From positions 2,976,001 to 3,040,000 of the forward strand of contig NZ_CP092074.1 of the NCBI RefSeq assembly GCF_024138715.1: a DNA stretch of 64,000 nt, read 5' to 3'. The translations under genes and the position numbers were made by a program. Every line of letters begins with the position of its first letter. The stretch's first letter is position 1. Origin of the DNA: Emticicia sp. 21SJ11W-3. GTDB taxonomy: Bacteria; Bacteroidota; Bacteroidia; Cytophagales; Spirosomataceae. Of the stretch, positions 34,392 to 43,503 are shown in pieces. Under the pieces are notes generated by a model. It did not search any database. It had not been told where the DNA came from and was given only the letters and a program-made list of their open reading frames with translations.

Positions 34392-34811
34392 TTAATTAAT
34401 TTCAAACTGGTCGACTTTCAGATTTGTCCGAATTCCATACAAGTCTTTTCTCATTGCTAATGCAAGTTTATTTAGTGTCTGGCTGTTTTGTTGTAGGATG
34501 AAATTTTTCATTTCAAGAACAACCTGGTCAGAACCAAAAAGAGACATATTAATAAACTCAGCGTGCACTTCATTCCTTAAACTATCAATAGAATTTATAT
34601 CAGGACGGTTAATTATATTTCTGGTCTTTTCTCTATCATAATAGACCAATGCATAGCATAGCAAAATAATTGTTTTGTAACGTGTTTCTTTCATAGAATG
34701 CCTTGACTCTTGCTTTGCTTTTTTGGATGCGATTAAAAAGTCAAATCCACTCTTAAGTAAACCGCCAAAGCCAACTAGACCTATTGCAGTTAATATTTGT
34801 TCTGTTGTCAT
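34392..34811 (-). CDS. Hypothetical protein with one N-terminal TM segment
   Basis: A 139-residue protein. Residues 5-28 (ILTAIGLVGFGGLLKSGFDFLIAS) form one hydrophobic segment, followed by a charged helical cytoplasmic part (KKAKQESRHSMKETRYKTIILLCYALVYYD...). No domain is recognised. It is the first gene of the AT-rich run but differs from the others in being membrane-anchored. Function unknown. Confidence 0.55.
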   Translation of the reverse strand: MTTEQILTAIGLVGFGGLLKSGFDFLIASKKAKQESRHSMKETRYKTIILLCYALVYYDREKTRNIINRPDINSIDSLRNEVHAEFINMSLFGSDQVVLEMKNFILQQNSQTLNKLALAMRKDLYGIRTNLKVDQFEIN

Positions 34812-34991
34812 TTAATGTTCTAGGTTATTTAATGTTGAATTATTCAGTTGAGCTTTACTAAATTGCTTATTAAATAGTTGTAAAGTCACTTATCCTGCCA
34901 AATGCTCATACGAGCGGAACACTCTTATATAATCTTCGCAAATTTCTTTCACCTTTCTCTGCCCCACGCCCTCTGCAAACAAATTTTTCCT

Positions 34992-34999
34992 TATTTTTG
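34992..34999 (+). promoter_or_regulatory. Bacteroidota -7 element for the TPR protein
   Basis: TATTTTTG, a perfect TAnnTTTG match. The TTG that would give the longest frame (34997) lies inside it, so the ATG at 35051 is the start. Confidence 0.5.
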
Positions 35000-35050
35000 C
35001 CCACAAACAGTTCCGCAATAATAATTAACAATTTTAGATATTTCACGCTG

Positions 35051-35866
35051 ATGACCCGCTACTTTTTTAACCGCTGTGTAATTACCCTTATTGTGTTGCT
35101 TGGTACTGTCTTTCATGCCTCGGCGCAGACGTCCGACGAGTATCTGAAAGCCGGAGAAAAGAAGTTTGCCAACAAGGCTTATAAAGAAGCATTGATTGAC
35201 TTCGACAAAGCCATTTTGCTGAATCCGAAAAGCATTGAGGCTTATAATGCCAAAGGTTCGTGCTTGTATGAACTGAAACAATTCAAAAAAGCCGCTGAGG
35301 CTTATGGATATGTGATAAAGTTTGACTCCACCAATGCCGAGGCTTATAATAAACGAGGGGTATGTTATGTATATGGGCCTTTCCGACTGGGACCGGCGAT
35401 AAAAGATTACACGAAAGCAATCAATCTTAACCCTGATAATATTAAGCCGTATTATAATCGTGGTTTTTTGAGAAACTGGGGAAGAGGCTCTGCCTGCGCT
35501 ATCGGCGATTTCACCGCGATATTAATGATTGATTCTACCAATTCAAATATTTGGATTAACCGGGGTAACAGTTTTAAAAAAGACAAACAATTTACTGCTG
35601 CTATTTTAGATTACACCAAAGCCATTAACAAAGATGCCCCTGATAAACTTATGGCATATTTCAACAGAGGGATTTGCTATGAGGCCATCGGTAAAAATGA
35701 CGACGCAGCCCAGGATTTTAACACTGTCTTGATGCTCGACCCATCTAAGCCAGACAATACCGCTTTTTTAAAACAGCCCATGCAGCTCAAGCACCTGCAT
35801 CGTAAGGCCAAAAAAATCATTAAAAAGGCATTTCCAAGTGACAAACAGTGGCAGTTAAAGGTTTAA
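35051..35866 (+). CDS. Exported tetratricopeptide-repeat protein
   Basis: Start at the ATG at 35051 (271 residues), which begins a signal peptide ending SAQ. About six TPR units follow, each with the G/A-Y-A/P pattern: AGEKKFANKAYKEALIDFDKAILLNPKS, AYNAKGSCLYELKQFKKAAEAYGYVIKFD, AYNKRGVCYVYGPF, YYNRGFLRNWG, WINRGNSFKKDKQFTAAILDYTKAI and YFNRGICYEAIGKNDDAAQDFNTVLMLDPS. A basic C-terminus closes the protein. TPR arrays mediate protein-protein contacts, here in the periplasm. No partner is evident from neighbours. Confidence 0.85.
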   Translation: MTRYFFNRCVITLIVLLGTVFHASAQTSDEYLKAGEKKFANKAYKEALIDFDKAILLNPKSIEAYNAKGSCLYELKQFKKAAEAYGYVIKFDSTNAEAYNKRGVCYVYGPFRLGPAIKDYTKAINLNPDNIKPYYNRGFLRNWGRGSACAIGDFTAILMIDSTNSNIWINRGNSFKKDKQFTAAILDYTKAINKDAPDKLMAYFNRGICYEAIGKNDDAAQDFNTVLMLDPSKPDNTAFLKQPMQLKHLHRKAKKIIKKAFPSDKQWQLKV

Positions 35867-35996
35867 GACAACCGGATCTACCCCTACCCGAATGTAATTT
35901 TGTGCATAAAACTACGCAGTACTAATCCTTGGTTATACCAACTGTCATAAGTTTGGGATTATTGTTAAGCGGGCATTGAACAATAAATTTTATTGA

Positions 35997-36034
35997 ATAG
36001 CCGAAGCGTCCCGCTCTGCAAACGCCCCGGCTAT
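35997..36034. terminator. Hairpin after the TPR gene
   Basis: Arms ATAGCCG and CGGCTAT with an inner GCGT/ACGC pair. There is no T tract, so terminator function is uncertain. The remaining sequence between 35867 and 36094 shows nothing. Confidence 0.4.
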
Positions 36035-36094
36035 CTTAAGGCAATTATCATTTTATAAATCCGGTCTATTAAACCTGTTTTGCCTCCAATCTTT

Positions 36095-36211
36095 TTACAC
36101 CGATATAAATACCAGTATCATAGAAAGTATAAGCAAAAGCAACAGTATAAGTATGCCTACCTGCTTTCCGGATGAAAAACCACTAGTTGCTTGTCGTTTA
36201 GATTTCTTCAT
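36095..36211 (-). CDS. 38-residue single-TM protein, possible small subunit of the oxidoreductase
   Basis: A short frame: ATG at 36211, TAA at 36095. The N-terminal 17 residues are basic and polar (MKKSKRQATSGFSSGKQ), followed by one long hydrophobic helix (VGILILLLLLILSMILVF) and a two-residue tail. It starts 44 bp after the stop of the haem-c membrane gene on the same strand, in the position where cytochrome bd operons carry the tiny single-TM subunit CydX. The sequence is not clearly CydX, so the link is by position, size and topology. Codon use and a clean membrane helix support a real gene. Confidence 0.55.
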   Translation of the reverse strand: MKKSKRQATSGFSSGKQVGILILLLLLILSMILVFISV

Positions 36212-36255
36212 AAGGCTATCATAGTTTAAAAAGTGCAAAAAACCTTTTTTCTATA

Positions 36256-37587
36256 CTAATGAAGAGAAAGAATCCATTCGGCCACCTGCTGTACCTGTTG
36301 GTCGGTTAGGTGGGTTTGTGGTGGCATAGGTGGGCCTTCGCGCTTTTTACCGGGCTTTTTAATCCAGCTTACCAAACCAGCCTTGTTTCCCTTATAAATA
36401 CCGGCGGCTTCTTTCATGGCGGGGCCTACCAGTTTTTCATCTACCTGGTGGCAGGCTATGCAGTTATTATTGAAAATATCCTGGCCGGGTAGCTTGGGCG
36501 CATCTGCTGAAACCACCTTAGCTTTAACGGCTTCGGCAGTGGCTTCTTTTACCAGTTTCTCGTAAGCTGCAGTTTTGGCAGCTACCAGCTTGCGGTGCGG
36601 GTTAAGGGCGTTAGAACGGTAAAGCTGCCTGCCAGACCCCATAAATATAACTACAATACTCATGGCAATGGCTATCCTGCCAAAATATCTGCCAAATTGG
36701 GTTTCGTCGGCATTAATTTCTTTCCAGAGCCACGCCATTGCTACTATGGCTACCGCCGCACCACTCAGAATCACCAGCAGCACATTAGAAGCCAGCCCTT
36801 GCGAAGGCAGGGTGATAAGTATAATGGGTCCTATAATAAACTGTATCAGCGAACCATAAAATGTAATGGTGTACAGATTTTTACGGACTCTGAAACGGGA
36901 AAGCGTTGGATAGCGGGACTCGAAATCGTAGGTTTTCCGCCCCCAGTACCACACCAGAAACAAGCCCGAAGCTGCCATACAGGCATTCAGGAAATGCAGG
37001 TATCGTGGAAAAACATTGGGAAGCAGTAATGCTGAAAAGAACCCCTCAACAACCGACCATTTATCAGGGAACATCATGAGATTGACATTGGTAAGAAAAA
37101 TGAGCGGTATAAAAAGAAAAAGTAGCACGGTCGTAGCCAGAAAACTGATATGAAGCAGCTTGTTATGTTGTAACCGTTTCCATAAAAACTTATGCGCATA
37201 AAGCAGCAGTAACGCAATAGTTACCAAGGGTATAACCATAATCCACATCAGGCCGGTGAGGGCATTGGCCGTATAAAAATAAGTGGTATAAAGCGTATTA
37301 ATGACCAATAGCGGAGCAATGCCCATAACAATGGCCAGCGACTTATTGACTGTAATGGTTTCGGCAACTGAGTAGGCCAGTTTGTCGTAGTCGGGTTTAC
37401 GAAGCCCGAGTATCTGATAAAAAAGAGCAAGAACAGAGCCTCCAACCATTAGATTTATAAAAAGAATGTGTACAAGAAACGATACAACCAGTAACAAAAC
37501 CAGTAGCCACTCTGGTAGCGGCAATGGTAGAGGCAGGTCTTTCTGCACTATTTGCGGTGCTGCCTGCAATAATATATAATAAAACAT
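36256..37587 (-). CDS. Multi-TM membrane subunit with C-terminal cytochrome c domain
   Basis: A 443-residue protein. About eight to nine TM helices fill residues 26-320. His40 within helix 1 (SFLVHILFINLMVGG) is a candidate haem ligand, as in CydA-like proteins. A linker then leads to a class-I cytochrome c domain (about 365-443): CIACH with C376, C379 and H380, and a Met in GPPMPP (Met421) as distal ligand. The helix arrangement and partner gene suggest a paralogous second subunit of a cytochrome bd-superfamily-like complex. It lies 50 bp after the CydA-like gene. Electrons probably enter from a c-type donor instead of quinol, which is an inference. Confidence 0.7.
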   Translation of the reverse strand: MFYYILLQAAPQIVQKDLPLPLPLPEWLLVLLLVVSFLVHILFINLMVGGSVLALFYQILGLRKPDYDKLAYSVAETITVNKSLAIVMGIAPLLVINTLYTTYFYTANALTGLMWIMVIPLVTIALLLLYAHKFLWKRLQHNKLLHISFLATTVLLFLFIPLIFLTNVNLMMFPDKWSVVEGFFSALLLPNVFPRYLHFLNACMAASGLFLVWYWGRKTYDFESRYPTLSRFRVRKNLYTITFYGSLIQFIIGPIILITLPSQGLASNVLLVILSGAAVAIVAMAWLWKEINADETQFGRYFGRIAIAMSIVVIFMGSGRQLYRSNALNPHRKLVAAKTAAYEKLVKEATAEAVKAKVVSADAPKLPGQDIFNNNCIACHQVDEKLVGPAMKEAAGIYKGNKAGLVSWIKKPGKKREGPPMPPQTHLTDQQVQQVAEWILSLH

Positions 37588-37637
37588 AATGAATTGCTGA
37601 TTTAATGAGCGCCATTAAAGGCGCATAAAAATTTAAG

Positions 37638-39068
37638 TTACTGCCCGGCTGAAACCTCAGAAGGCTTTAAGAGTCCCAACCCGTTCTGCGAACCTTCAAC
37701 CGGCAGGGTGTAGTCTTGCTGAAGGGTTTTAATAAACACACAAAGCGCCTCAAGCTCCTGATTATTGCCGGGAAACGGCGGCATAAAATAGCGTGCCCGA
37801 TGCATATTTTTTATGTAGGCTTTCATTTGCGCGGTATCCCAGGGTTTATTGCCAAACATAGCCGTAAACTTGCCTTTTATTGGGTTTACCATGCCATTGG
37901 TTGTATGGCAGCGGCTACAGGTAATAATAAATACGTCTCTTCCTGCTTCGGTTATGTTGCCAGCTGTTATCTGTTTGGTAGGCACAAAGTTTGCGTGCTT
38001 CAGAACGCCGTCTCGCTGCAAAAGGGGGTAATCTTCAACCCTTATACCATTAGAGTACATATACTCGCCAATTACATAAGGTTTGCGGATAAACTCGCGC
38101 AGGCGTTCAAAGTGGCCCATCAGCACTACTACCAGCAGTATTGAAAGCCCCGCCAGCCACGATGGCACCGTGGCAGGCTTAAAAAACGACCAGTTGGCTG
38201 TTATCATAACCAGCCCAATAGCTATGCCCACTATACTAATTATCTGCGAGTACCAGTTCTGAAACTCCATAGTACCCATAGCCACAGGCAAATTTCCAAT
38301 CAGGTTATCAGGAATCACATAGTAATACAAAGCCGCGCCCAACGCTGCCAAAGGGGCCCAAACCAGCACCCAGCGACTAATAAACCTGACAATGACAGCC
38401 CGGAAAGCCGGGTCTTTACGGGTAAAAATGATAGCCAGAAACAGGGCTATCATTCCGCCCATTGTCATGGCCAGCGTAGTGCGGAATAACAGCTGCGGTA
38501 CGTATATCGGATTCAGGAACCCATAAATGAAACTACGATTGGCGTTCCAGTTGCCGGTGTCCATCATAAAAGAAAGAATAGATACGATGATAGACATGGT
38601 TATCCACGAAAAAAACGACAGAAAAATACCATAGCGCAAGTGTTTGGCTCTATCGGTTATGGTTGACCGCAGCTTTTTCCAGGTAAGAAAATAAAGCAAT
38701 ATCAACACTACTTCAGTTACAAAGACAATCCATTCAACAAACCATGCGCCAAAGAAAACACGAATGAGACTGCCAATGGAGGCTGGGTTTACCAGCGAAG
38801 CCGAAAACCAGATACCAACACCTGTCATGGCGCCAATAGTGGTAGTAATAAGAAATGCAAAGAAAAGTATCCGGTAGGCGGTTTTGTCCCACTTTTCGGC
38901 CTGAGCCGGGTCAGTCTTTAAAAGGCTGAAACCTTTAAACTCTAGCATGGCCACAACGGGCATCAACCCAACTGCCAGTGCGTGATTAATAACGGCATGA
39001 AGCACCGCTATAATAGCGATTAAGGCCCGGTTTCCGAGGAAATCGAGATGAAATATTGGAAAATCCAT
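37638..39068 (-). CDS. CydA-like membrane oxidoreductase subunit with C-terminal cytochrome c domain
   Basis: A 476-residue protein. Helix 1 has His24/His29 in VLHAVINHALAVGL. The segment FFGAWFVEWIVFVTEVVLILLYFLTW (Glu112, Glu119) resembles the CydA stretch FGAPLAIEGLMAFFLEST..., and NPIYVPQLLFRTTLAMTMGG resembles the CydA helix that carries the haem b558 His, but here the position is Arg196. No Q-loop is seen. Residues about 370-450 form a cytochrome c domain with CSRCH (C384, C387, H388) and a Met-rich distal loop (RYFMPPFPG). This fits the bd-superfamily branches that carry haem c and lack a quinol site. The complex would sit in the inner membrane as an O2 or NO reductase. Confidence 0.72.
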   Translation of the reverse strand: MDFPIFHLDFLGNRALIAIIAVLHAVINHALAVGLMPVVAMLEFKGFSLLKTDPAQAEKWDKTAYRILFFAFLITTTIGAMTGVGIWFSASLVNPASIGSLIRVFFGAWFVEWIVFVTEVVLILLYFLTWKKLRSTITDRAKHLRYGIFLSFFSWITMSIIVSILSFMMDTGNWNANRSFIYGFLNPIYVPQLLFRTTLAMTMGGMIALFLAIIFTRKDPAFRAVIVRFISRWVLVWAPLAALGAALYYYVIPDNLIGNLPVAMGTMEFQNWYSQIISIVGIAIGLVMITANWSFFKPATVPSWLAGLSILLVVVLMGHFERLREFIRKPYVIGEYMYSNGIRVEDYPLLQRDGVLKHANFVPTKQITAGNITEAGRDVFIITCSRCHTTNGMVNPIKGKFTAMFGNKPWDTAQMKAYIKNMHRARYFMPPFPGNNQELEALCVFIKTLQQDYTLPVEGSQNGLGLLKPSEVSAGQ

Positions 39069-39151
39069 GATGATTCGGTTTAATTAGACAATAAAAATGC
39101 AGGCCGTGCCAAACAGGACGACCAGGTGAAGCATACGTGCTTCATTATTGT

Positions 39152-39586
39152 TTATACCGATACCTGTGGAGGATGGATAATTTTGGCGTAGAAATCCTGA
39201 AAATAACCGTTTTTGTAGGCATAGTTGCGTTGAGGCCAGTCATTGACACCCTGAGCCGGGTTAACAGCCAGATCTATGTCTTCTACAAAAAGATTGAACG
39301 AAAAAGCCAGATTTACCGAGGCTTGTTTCTTTTGGGTGGGTTTCTGCCCGAAATCGAGCAGGTCAAGTAGTTTTTTTTGGAGTTCTTTTTCAAACAGTGC
39401 TACTTTTTTTTCAATACTGGCATTTTGCCTGCTGAACTCCTCTGGGTTTTTTACAGAAAAACAGAAAAGAAAAGTAAGCGTGCTTTGGGCAAAGAAAACG
39501 ATAAATATAGAGAATATAACCCACCTGCGGGCCTGAGAAACCTGCCCGGCAGAAAGTTGCTTGATATGGATTATACGGCGAACCAA
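39152..39586 (-). CDS. Single-TM protein upstream of the CydA-like gene
   Basis: A 144-residue protein starting at TTG 39586 (no ATG in the first 60 codons, and a promoter -7 element at 39605-39612 fits this start). One TM helix (residues 22-44) is followed by a charged coiled-coil-like segment (SRQNASIEKKVALFEKELQKKLLDLLDF) and a periplasmic tail. The architecture recalls the type VI secretion protein TssO, but no other T6SS gene is nearby. It lies 83 bp before the CydA-like gene on the same strand and is probably in that operon. Confidence 0.55.
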   Translation of the reverse strand: MVRRIIHIKQLSAGQVSQARRWVIFSIFIVFFAQSTLTFLFCFSVKNPEEFSRQNASIEKKVALFEKELQKKLLDLLDFGQKPTQKKQASVNLAFSFNLFVEDIDLAVNPAQGVNDWPQRNYAYKNGYFQDFYAKIIHPPQVSV

Positions 39587-39604
39587 ATTACTTTATTTAC
39601 CGCA

Positions 39605-39612
39605 CAAATATA
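39605..39612 (-). promoter_or_regulatory. Bacteroidota -7 element for the oxidoreductase operon
   Basis: TATATTTG on the minus strand, a perfect TAnnTTTG match 19 bp upstream of the TTG start at 39586. Confidence 0.45.
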
Positions 39613-39852
39613 CAGCTAAAAGATTAAAAAATATGCTTTCAAACCCTGCTTTTATAAGGGGGTTGCTATTTTGGGGTACTTTTCGAGCCGCCCAGCCATG
39701 TTATAGGTCTACACAAATCTATTTAAAGCCTTTAACTGATGTTAAACCCCTTTTATATCAAAAACCTGCGCACACAGGAGATTTTTGCAAGGTTTTATTA
39801 TTAATAAATCGTATACACACGGCAATGCCCTGTCTATAACAACACACCAACC

Positions 39853-41025
39853 TCAACTAACCGCCATCTTTTTACTCTTTCTTTTACCTTTCTTTGCACT
39901 GCTTTTCTCTTTATTCAGCCAGATTATGAAACCGGTAACGGGCAGGGAGGCGCAAATGAGAGAGACTACAAATGCCAGAATTTTGGTGGGCAGACCGCCT
40001 ATGGCGCCTATGTGTAAATCAAAGTTGAGCGAGGCCATTTTATCGCCGGGTGCCTGGTTTTCATTTGATTTCAGCTGCTTGATTTGCCCGTCCGACTGGT
40101 TAAAGTACAGCCATCTGAAAACCCCGGTGCGGTCTTTGTTCAGCCTTATCTGTATATCATGTGTTTTTTCGGTAGAGTCGCGCAGCCTGATTGACATCAT
40201 GTCGGCCTTGGGGTAGGTCTGCAAAGCATAAATCAAGGCATTGTCGAGCGTTTTGTTCAAGGGTTGTGGCACTGGCACAAAGTCTTTTTTAGCTTTTGCA
40301 ACGCTTCCGAGTTTGTTCAGTGAATCGGTATAAAACGTTTTAAAGCCGGGGAAAGCAAACACCAGCCCCGTTACACTTATGATAAAAGCAAAAACAAGGC
40401 TGTAAAAGCCCAGCACATTGTGGAGGTCGTGGTTGAGGCGTTTCCAGCGGTAGCTGAAATTAAGCCATAAACCTTGTTTCACGGTAGCGCGGTTCCATTT
40501 TTTAGGCCACCACAACACCAGACCCGTCAGCAGCAGCACCACAAAAACGGCAGTAGAATAACCCACAACCGGATGCCCGATTTTCTTACCCAGCAACAAG
40601 TTCAGGTGCAATTGTAACACAACCTGAAAAAACTCTTTTCTGGTGTCTTCAACGGCCTGTATGGCCCCTGTATACGGGTTCATAAACACCCTTTTATAAT
40701 ATTGCTGGTAGTTATAATACCCAAAGGCTTTGTCATTGGTTTTGTTTGCTCTGAACACCCAGGTTCTTCCGGCATCGGGGTATAGGTCTACCCTTGATAT
40801 TTTCTCTCCGGCTTGCAGGCCTGCCTGTGCCTTTTGCAGCAGGGTGGTTAAAGGCAAAGGCTTGGGGTTGGGCGCGGTTTGGTGCAGGTAATACTTTTGG
40901 GGGTATGCCCATAGCTTCAGGTCGTCGTGAAATACGTAAATACAGCCGGTAATGCTGACAATAAAAACTACCATACCGGTTATAAGGCCAAGCCATTTGT
41001 GCAACCAGAGAAAAAATGCTTTCAT
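39853..41025 (-). CDS. PepSY-associated TM protein (putative ferric-siderophore reductase)
   Basis: A 390-residue inner-membrane protein. The N-terminal helix FLWLHKWLGLITGMVVFIVSITGCIYVF begins with His9. Two PepSY segments lie in the periplasmic loops (LTTLLQKAQAGLQAGEKISRVDLYPDAGRTWVFR and the later region with TYPKADMMSIRLRDS). HPVVGYSTAVFVVLLLTGLVLWWPKKW and WKRLNHDLHNVLGFYSLVFAFIISVTGLVF carry the conserved histidines that probably bind haem b. PepSY_TM proteins are linked to reductive iron release from siderophores. It follows the TonB siderophore receptor on the same strand after 109 bp. Confidence 0.88.
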   Translation of the reverse strand: MKAFFLWLHKWLGLITGMVVFIVSITGCIYVFHDDLKLWAYPQKYYLHQTAPNPKPLPLTTLLQKAQAGLQAGEKISRVDLYPDAGRTWVFRANKTNDKAFGYYNYQQYYKRVFMNPYTGAIQAVEDTRKEFFQVVLQLHLNLLLGKKIGHPVVGYSTAVFVVLLLTGLVLWWPKKWNRATVKQGLWLNFSYRWKRLNHDLHNVLGFYSLVFAFIISVTGLVFAFPGFKTFYTDSLNKLGSVAKAKKDFVPVPQPLNKTLDNALIYALQTYPKADMMSIRLRDSTEKTHDIQIRLNKDRTGVFRWLYFNQSDGQIKQLKSNENQAPGDKMASLNFDLHIGAIGGLPTKILAFVVSLICASLPVTGFIIWLNKEKSSAKKGKRKSKKMAVS

Positions 41026-41064
41026 AAAAATGTAATTATAAATAACTGCAAAGGGTGCATACCC

Positions 41065-41090
41065 GCTCCGGTAGCGGCTGCCGCCGGAGC
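41065..41090. other. GC-rich hairpin between siderophore receptor and PepSY gene
   Basis: GCTCCGG...CCGGAGC arms with an inner GCGGC/GCCGC pairing in the 109-bp intercistronic gap. It could set the relative expression of the two genes. Confidence 0.45.
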
Positions 41091-41134
41091 AAGATGATGC
41101 TTAATTGAGATTGACCCGATATAAAAAACTGTCA

Positions 41135-43483
41135 TCAGAATCTGAAGCGGGTGTTAATGTTCAGCTGTGTGCCGTTACCCCTTACATAATTGGCGTTTAA
41201 GCCCGGGTAAAGGCTGGCAGGGTTAAAATACACGTTGTTAAACAGGTTTTCTACCCCCAGGCTAAAGCTGAGTTTTTGGTTGAGATTATAAGTACCTGCC
41301 AGGTTAAACAAATGATACCCGATAATATGGCCTTCGCCATTCAGATACTTACCGTTAGCCTGCTTCTGGAAGCGGTCGCGGTCGCCTACATATACCCAGT
41401 AAAACTGCAGGTTGAGTTTGCTGACAGGTGTGTAATACAAAAAGCCAGTTGCTTTAGGCGGGGCAATTCTGGCGCCGCTCAGGTATTTTTTGCTGCCGTC
41501 TTCAAAAATAGCCTTGCCCTCTACAAAAGCGTAGGTACCTCCTATTTTCAGTTGATTGGTCAGGCGCAGGTCGGCGGCTACTTCATACCCATATACCCTT
41601 TCAGGCTCGCGCTGCGGAAGCAGATACCCGCCTACATCTACCAGATTAGCGCCGAGGTCAGATGTACTGATGTAATACGCCGCCGAAAAGTTGAAGCCTT
41701 TGATGCGGCTCGAAAAACCCACCTCATAGTTATTGGTGATGATGGGGTCTGTTTCCATGCTTTCAATGGTGTTGGCGGTTGCCCGGCGGATAATGCGCCC
41801 CAGCTCATTAATGGCAAAGCCCTGCGAGAAACTCACAAACGGATTGAAGAAGTCTGAACGGGCGTAGCGCAAGCCAGCATTAAACATGGTGGCATTGTAG
41901 GGTATCTTACCTCCTTTAACGGCTATGCTTCCGGCATTGTTTGGGCCGGTGGCAATGGTGTTGAAATCGTTGATGGTTACGGTGGCGTTTTCGTAGCGCA
42001 CCCCTCCTTTCAGAATCAGGTTATTAACAATATCTACTTTCAACTGGGCATAAGGCGCCAGATTCACCATGTTCATATTCGGAATATACACCCGGCCATC
42101 TACCAGGTCCTGATTGGTGATGTCGTTCAGCAGGTCTAGTCCGTAAGTAATTTCAGCAGGCATTTTACCAATTACAAACGGGGTGTTAAGATTAATGCGC
42201 AAGCCTTTTTTCTTAGAATTGATCATGGTTTGCCCCGGGCCATACCAGGCCGTACCGGTGGTAACGTAGCGATTCATGGAGCTAAACGAGTTGATATATA
42301 CGGAGGCATCCAGCTGGGTTTTACCAAACAGGTTTCTGCGGGTGTAGGTTACCAGTGCGTTATGGTTGAAGGGTGTCCCTGCGGGTTTGCCGGGGTCAGT
42401 TCCCTCCACACCAATGGTGGGTGTCTGGCCGTACACCCCGTCTTTGCTGATGTATTTGGTGTGCTGCGTGCTATTGAAATAATTGTAAAAAGCGCTGACA
42501 GACGAAAGCGCGTTGATGTCGTAACTTACTTTGGCAAAAGCATTATACTGGTAAGAGTTAGAGAGGCCGTCGGTTTGTCCTAAAGGAATCCCCTCGCCAT
42601 CTCTTTGCAGGCCTATGTATTCGGCCGAGCCGGCCACACTATAGCCCCATTTGCCCTTTTTACCGCCCAGATACTGCGAGGCACGGTAGCCCAACGTACC
42701 ATTGGAGCTGAACGGATTCAATGAAACCCCCACACTGCTTTCGCCCGTTAGTGGGGTATCGCCTTCGCTTTTCCTGGTTATGTAGTTGATAATACCTCCG
42801 CCAGAGCCATTACCATAGATAGACGTAGCGCCTTTGATAACCTCTACGCGCTCAATAACGGCCGGATTGATGGTGCGGATGTCGCGCGAGCCGTTCATTA
42901 ACGGCGTAGATTGCGGAATACCGTCTATCAGCACCAATACGGCACGGCCGCGGAGTGTCTGGCCTGAGTTAACCGCCTTATTGGTAGACACCCCCAGACC
43001 CGGTACCGTAAAGCCCAAGACGCTTGAAATGTCGGTCGTGATATTGCTCTGGGCTTCTATTTCACGGCGGGAAAGAATAGTAATAGACGACGGAATGGTT
43101 GAGATATGCTCAGGCTTACGGCCAGCAGTTACTACCACTTCAGACAGGCTCTTCTGGCTGTATTGCAAAACAACTTGAAAAATACTGCCGGGGGTATCGG
43201 CACTGAAGGATGTTTTGTAGGTTTCATAGCCGATGGCTCTAATCTCCAGCACGTTGTTGCCACTAAGTGTTGTGTTCGACTGATAATACCCTGTGGCGTC
43301 GGTAAGGCCAATTGCTTTTTGATTCAGAATCACTGTGGCGCCGGGTACGGCCTCCTGGCGGGTATCTTTTACCTGAATGCGGATTTGTTGTGCTGATGCG
43401 CCAATGGCCATCAATAACAGAATTAATGCGCCCGAAAACAAAAAAATGTGGCGTCTGTAATGGTTAAAAAAAGGTGTAGACAT
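41135..43483 (-). CDS. TonB-dependent siderophore receptor
   Basis: A 782-residue outer-membrane protein. It has a signal peptide (about 1-31, GASA-Q), a carboxypeptidase-regulatory-like domain (33-115, VPGATVILNQKAIGLTDATGYY), a plug with SEVVVTAGRKPEHISTIPSSITILSR and RGRAVLVLIDGIPQSTPLMNG, ERVEVIKGATSIYGNGSGGGIINYITRKSE as the plug-barrel signature, and a 22-strand barrel ending in LNINTRFRF. It imports a ferric chelate using TonB energy. It is paired with a PepSY_TM protein. A palindrome at 43504-43522 just upstream resembles an iron-regulator site. Confidence 0.92.
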   Translation of the reverse strand: MSTPFFNHYRRHIFLFSGALILLLMAIGASAQQIRIQVKDTRQEAVPGATVILNQKAIGLTDATGYYQSNTTLSGNNVLEIRAIGYETYKTSFSADTPGSIFQVVLQYSQKSLSEVVVTAGRKPEHISTIPSSITILSRREIEAQSNITTDISSVLGFTVPGLGVSTNKAVNSGQTLRGRAVLVLIDGIPQSTPLMNGSRDIRTINPAVIERVEVIKGATSIYGNGSGGGIINYITRKSEGDTPLTGESSVGVSLNPFSSNGTLGYRASQYLGGKKGKWGYSVAGSAEYIGLQRDGEGIPLGQTDGLSNSYQYNAFAKVSYDINALSSVSAFYNYFNSTQHTKYISKDGVYGQTPTIGVEGTDPGKPAGTPFNHNALVTYTRRNLFGKTQLDASVYINSFSSMNRYVTTGTAWYGPGQTMINSKKKGLRINLNTPFVIGKMPAEITYGLDLLNDITNQDLVDGRVYIPNMNMVNLAPYAQLKVDIVNNLILKGGVRYENATVTINDFNTIATGPNNAGSIAVKGGKIPYNATMFNAGLRYARSDFFNPFVSFSQGFAINELGRIIRRATANTIESMETDPIITNNYEVGFSSRIKGFNFSAAYYISTSDLGANLVDVGGYLLPQREPERVYGYEVAADLRLTNQLKIGGTYAFVEGKAIFEDGSKKYLSGARIAPPKATGFLYYTPVSKLNLQFYWVYVGDRDRFQKQANGKYLNGEGHIIGYHLFNLAGTYNLNQKLSFSLGVENLFNNVYFNPASLYPGLNANYVRGNGTQLNINTRFRF

Positions 43484-43503
43484 TATAAGTTTGTTGTAAT
43501 TGT

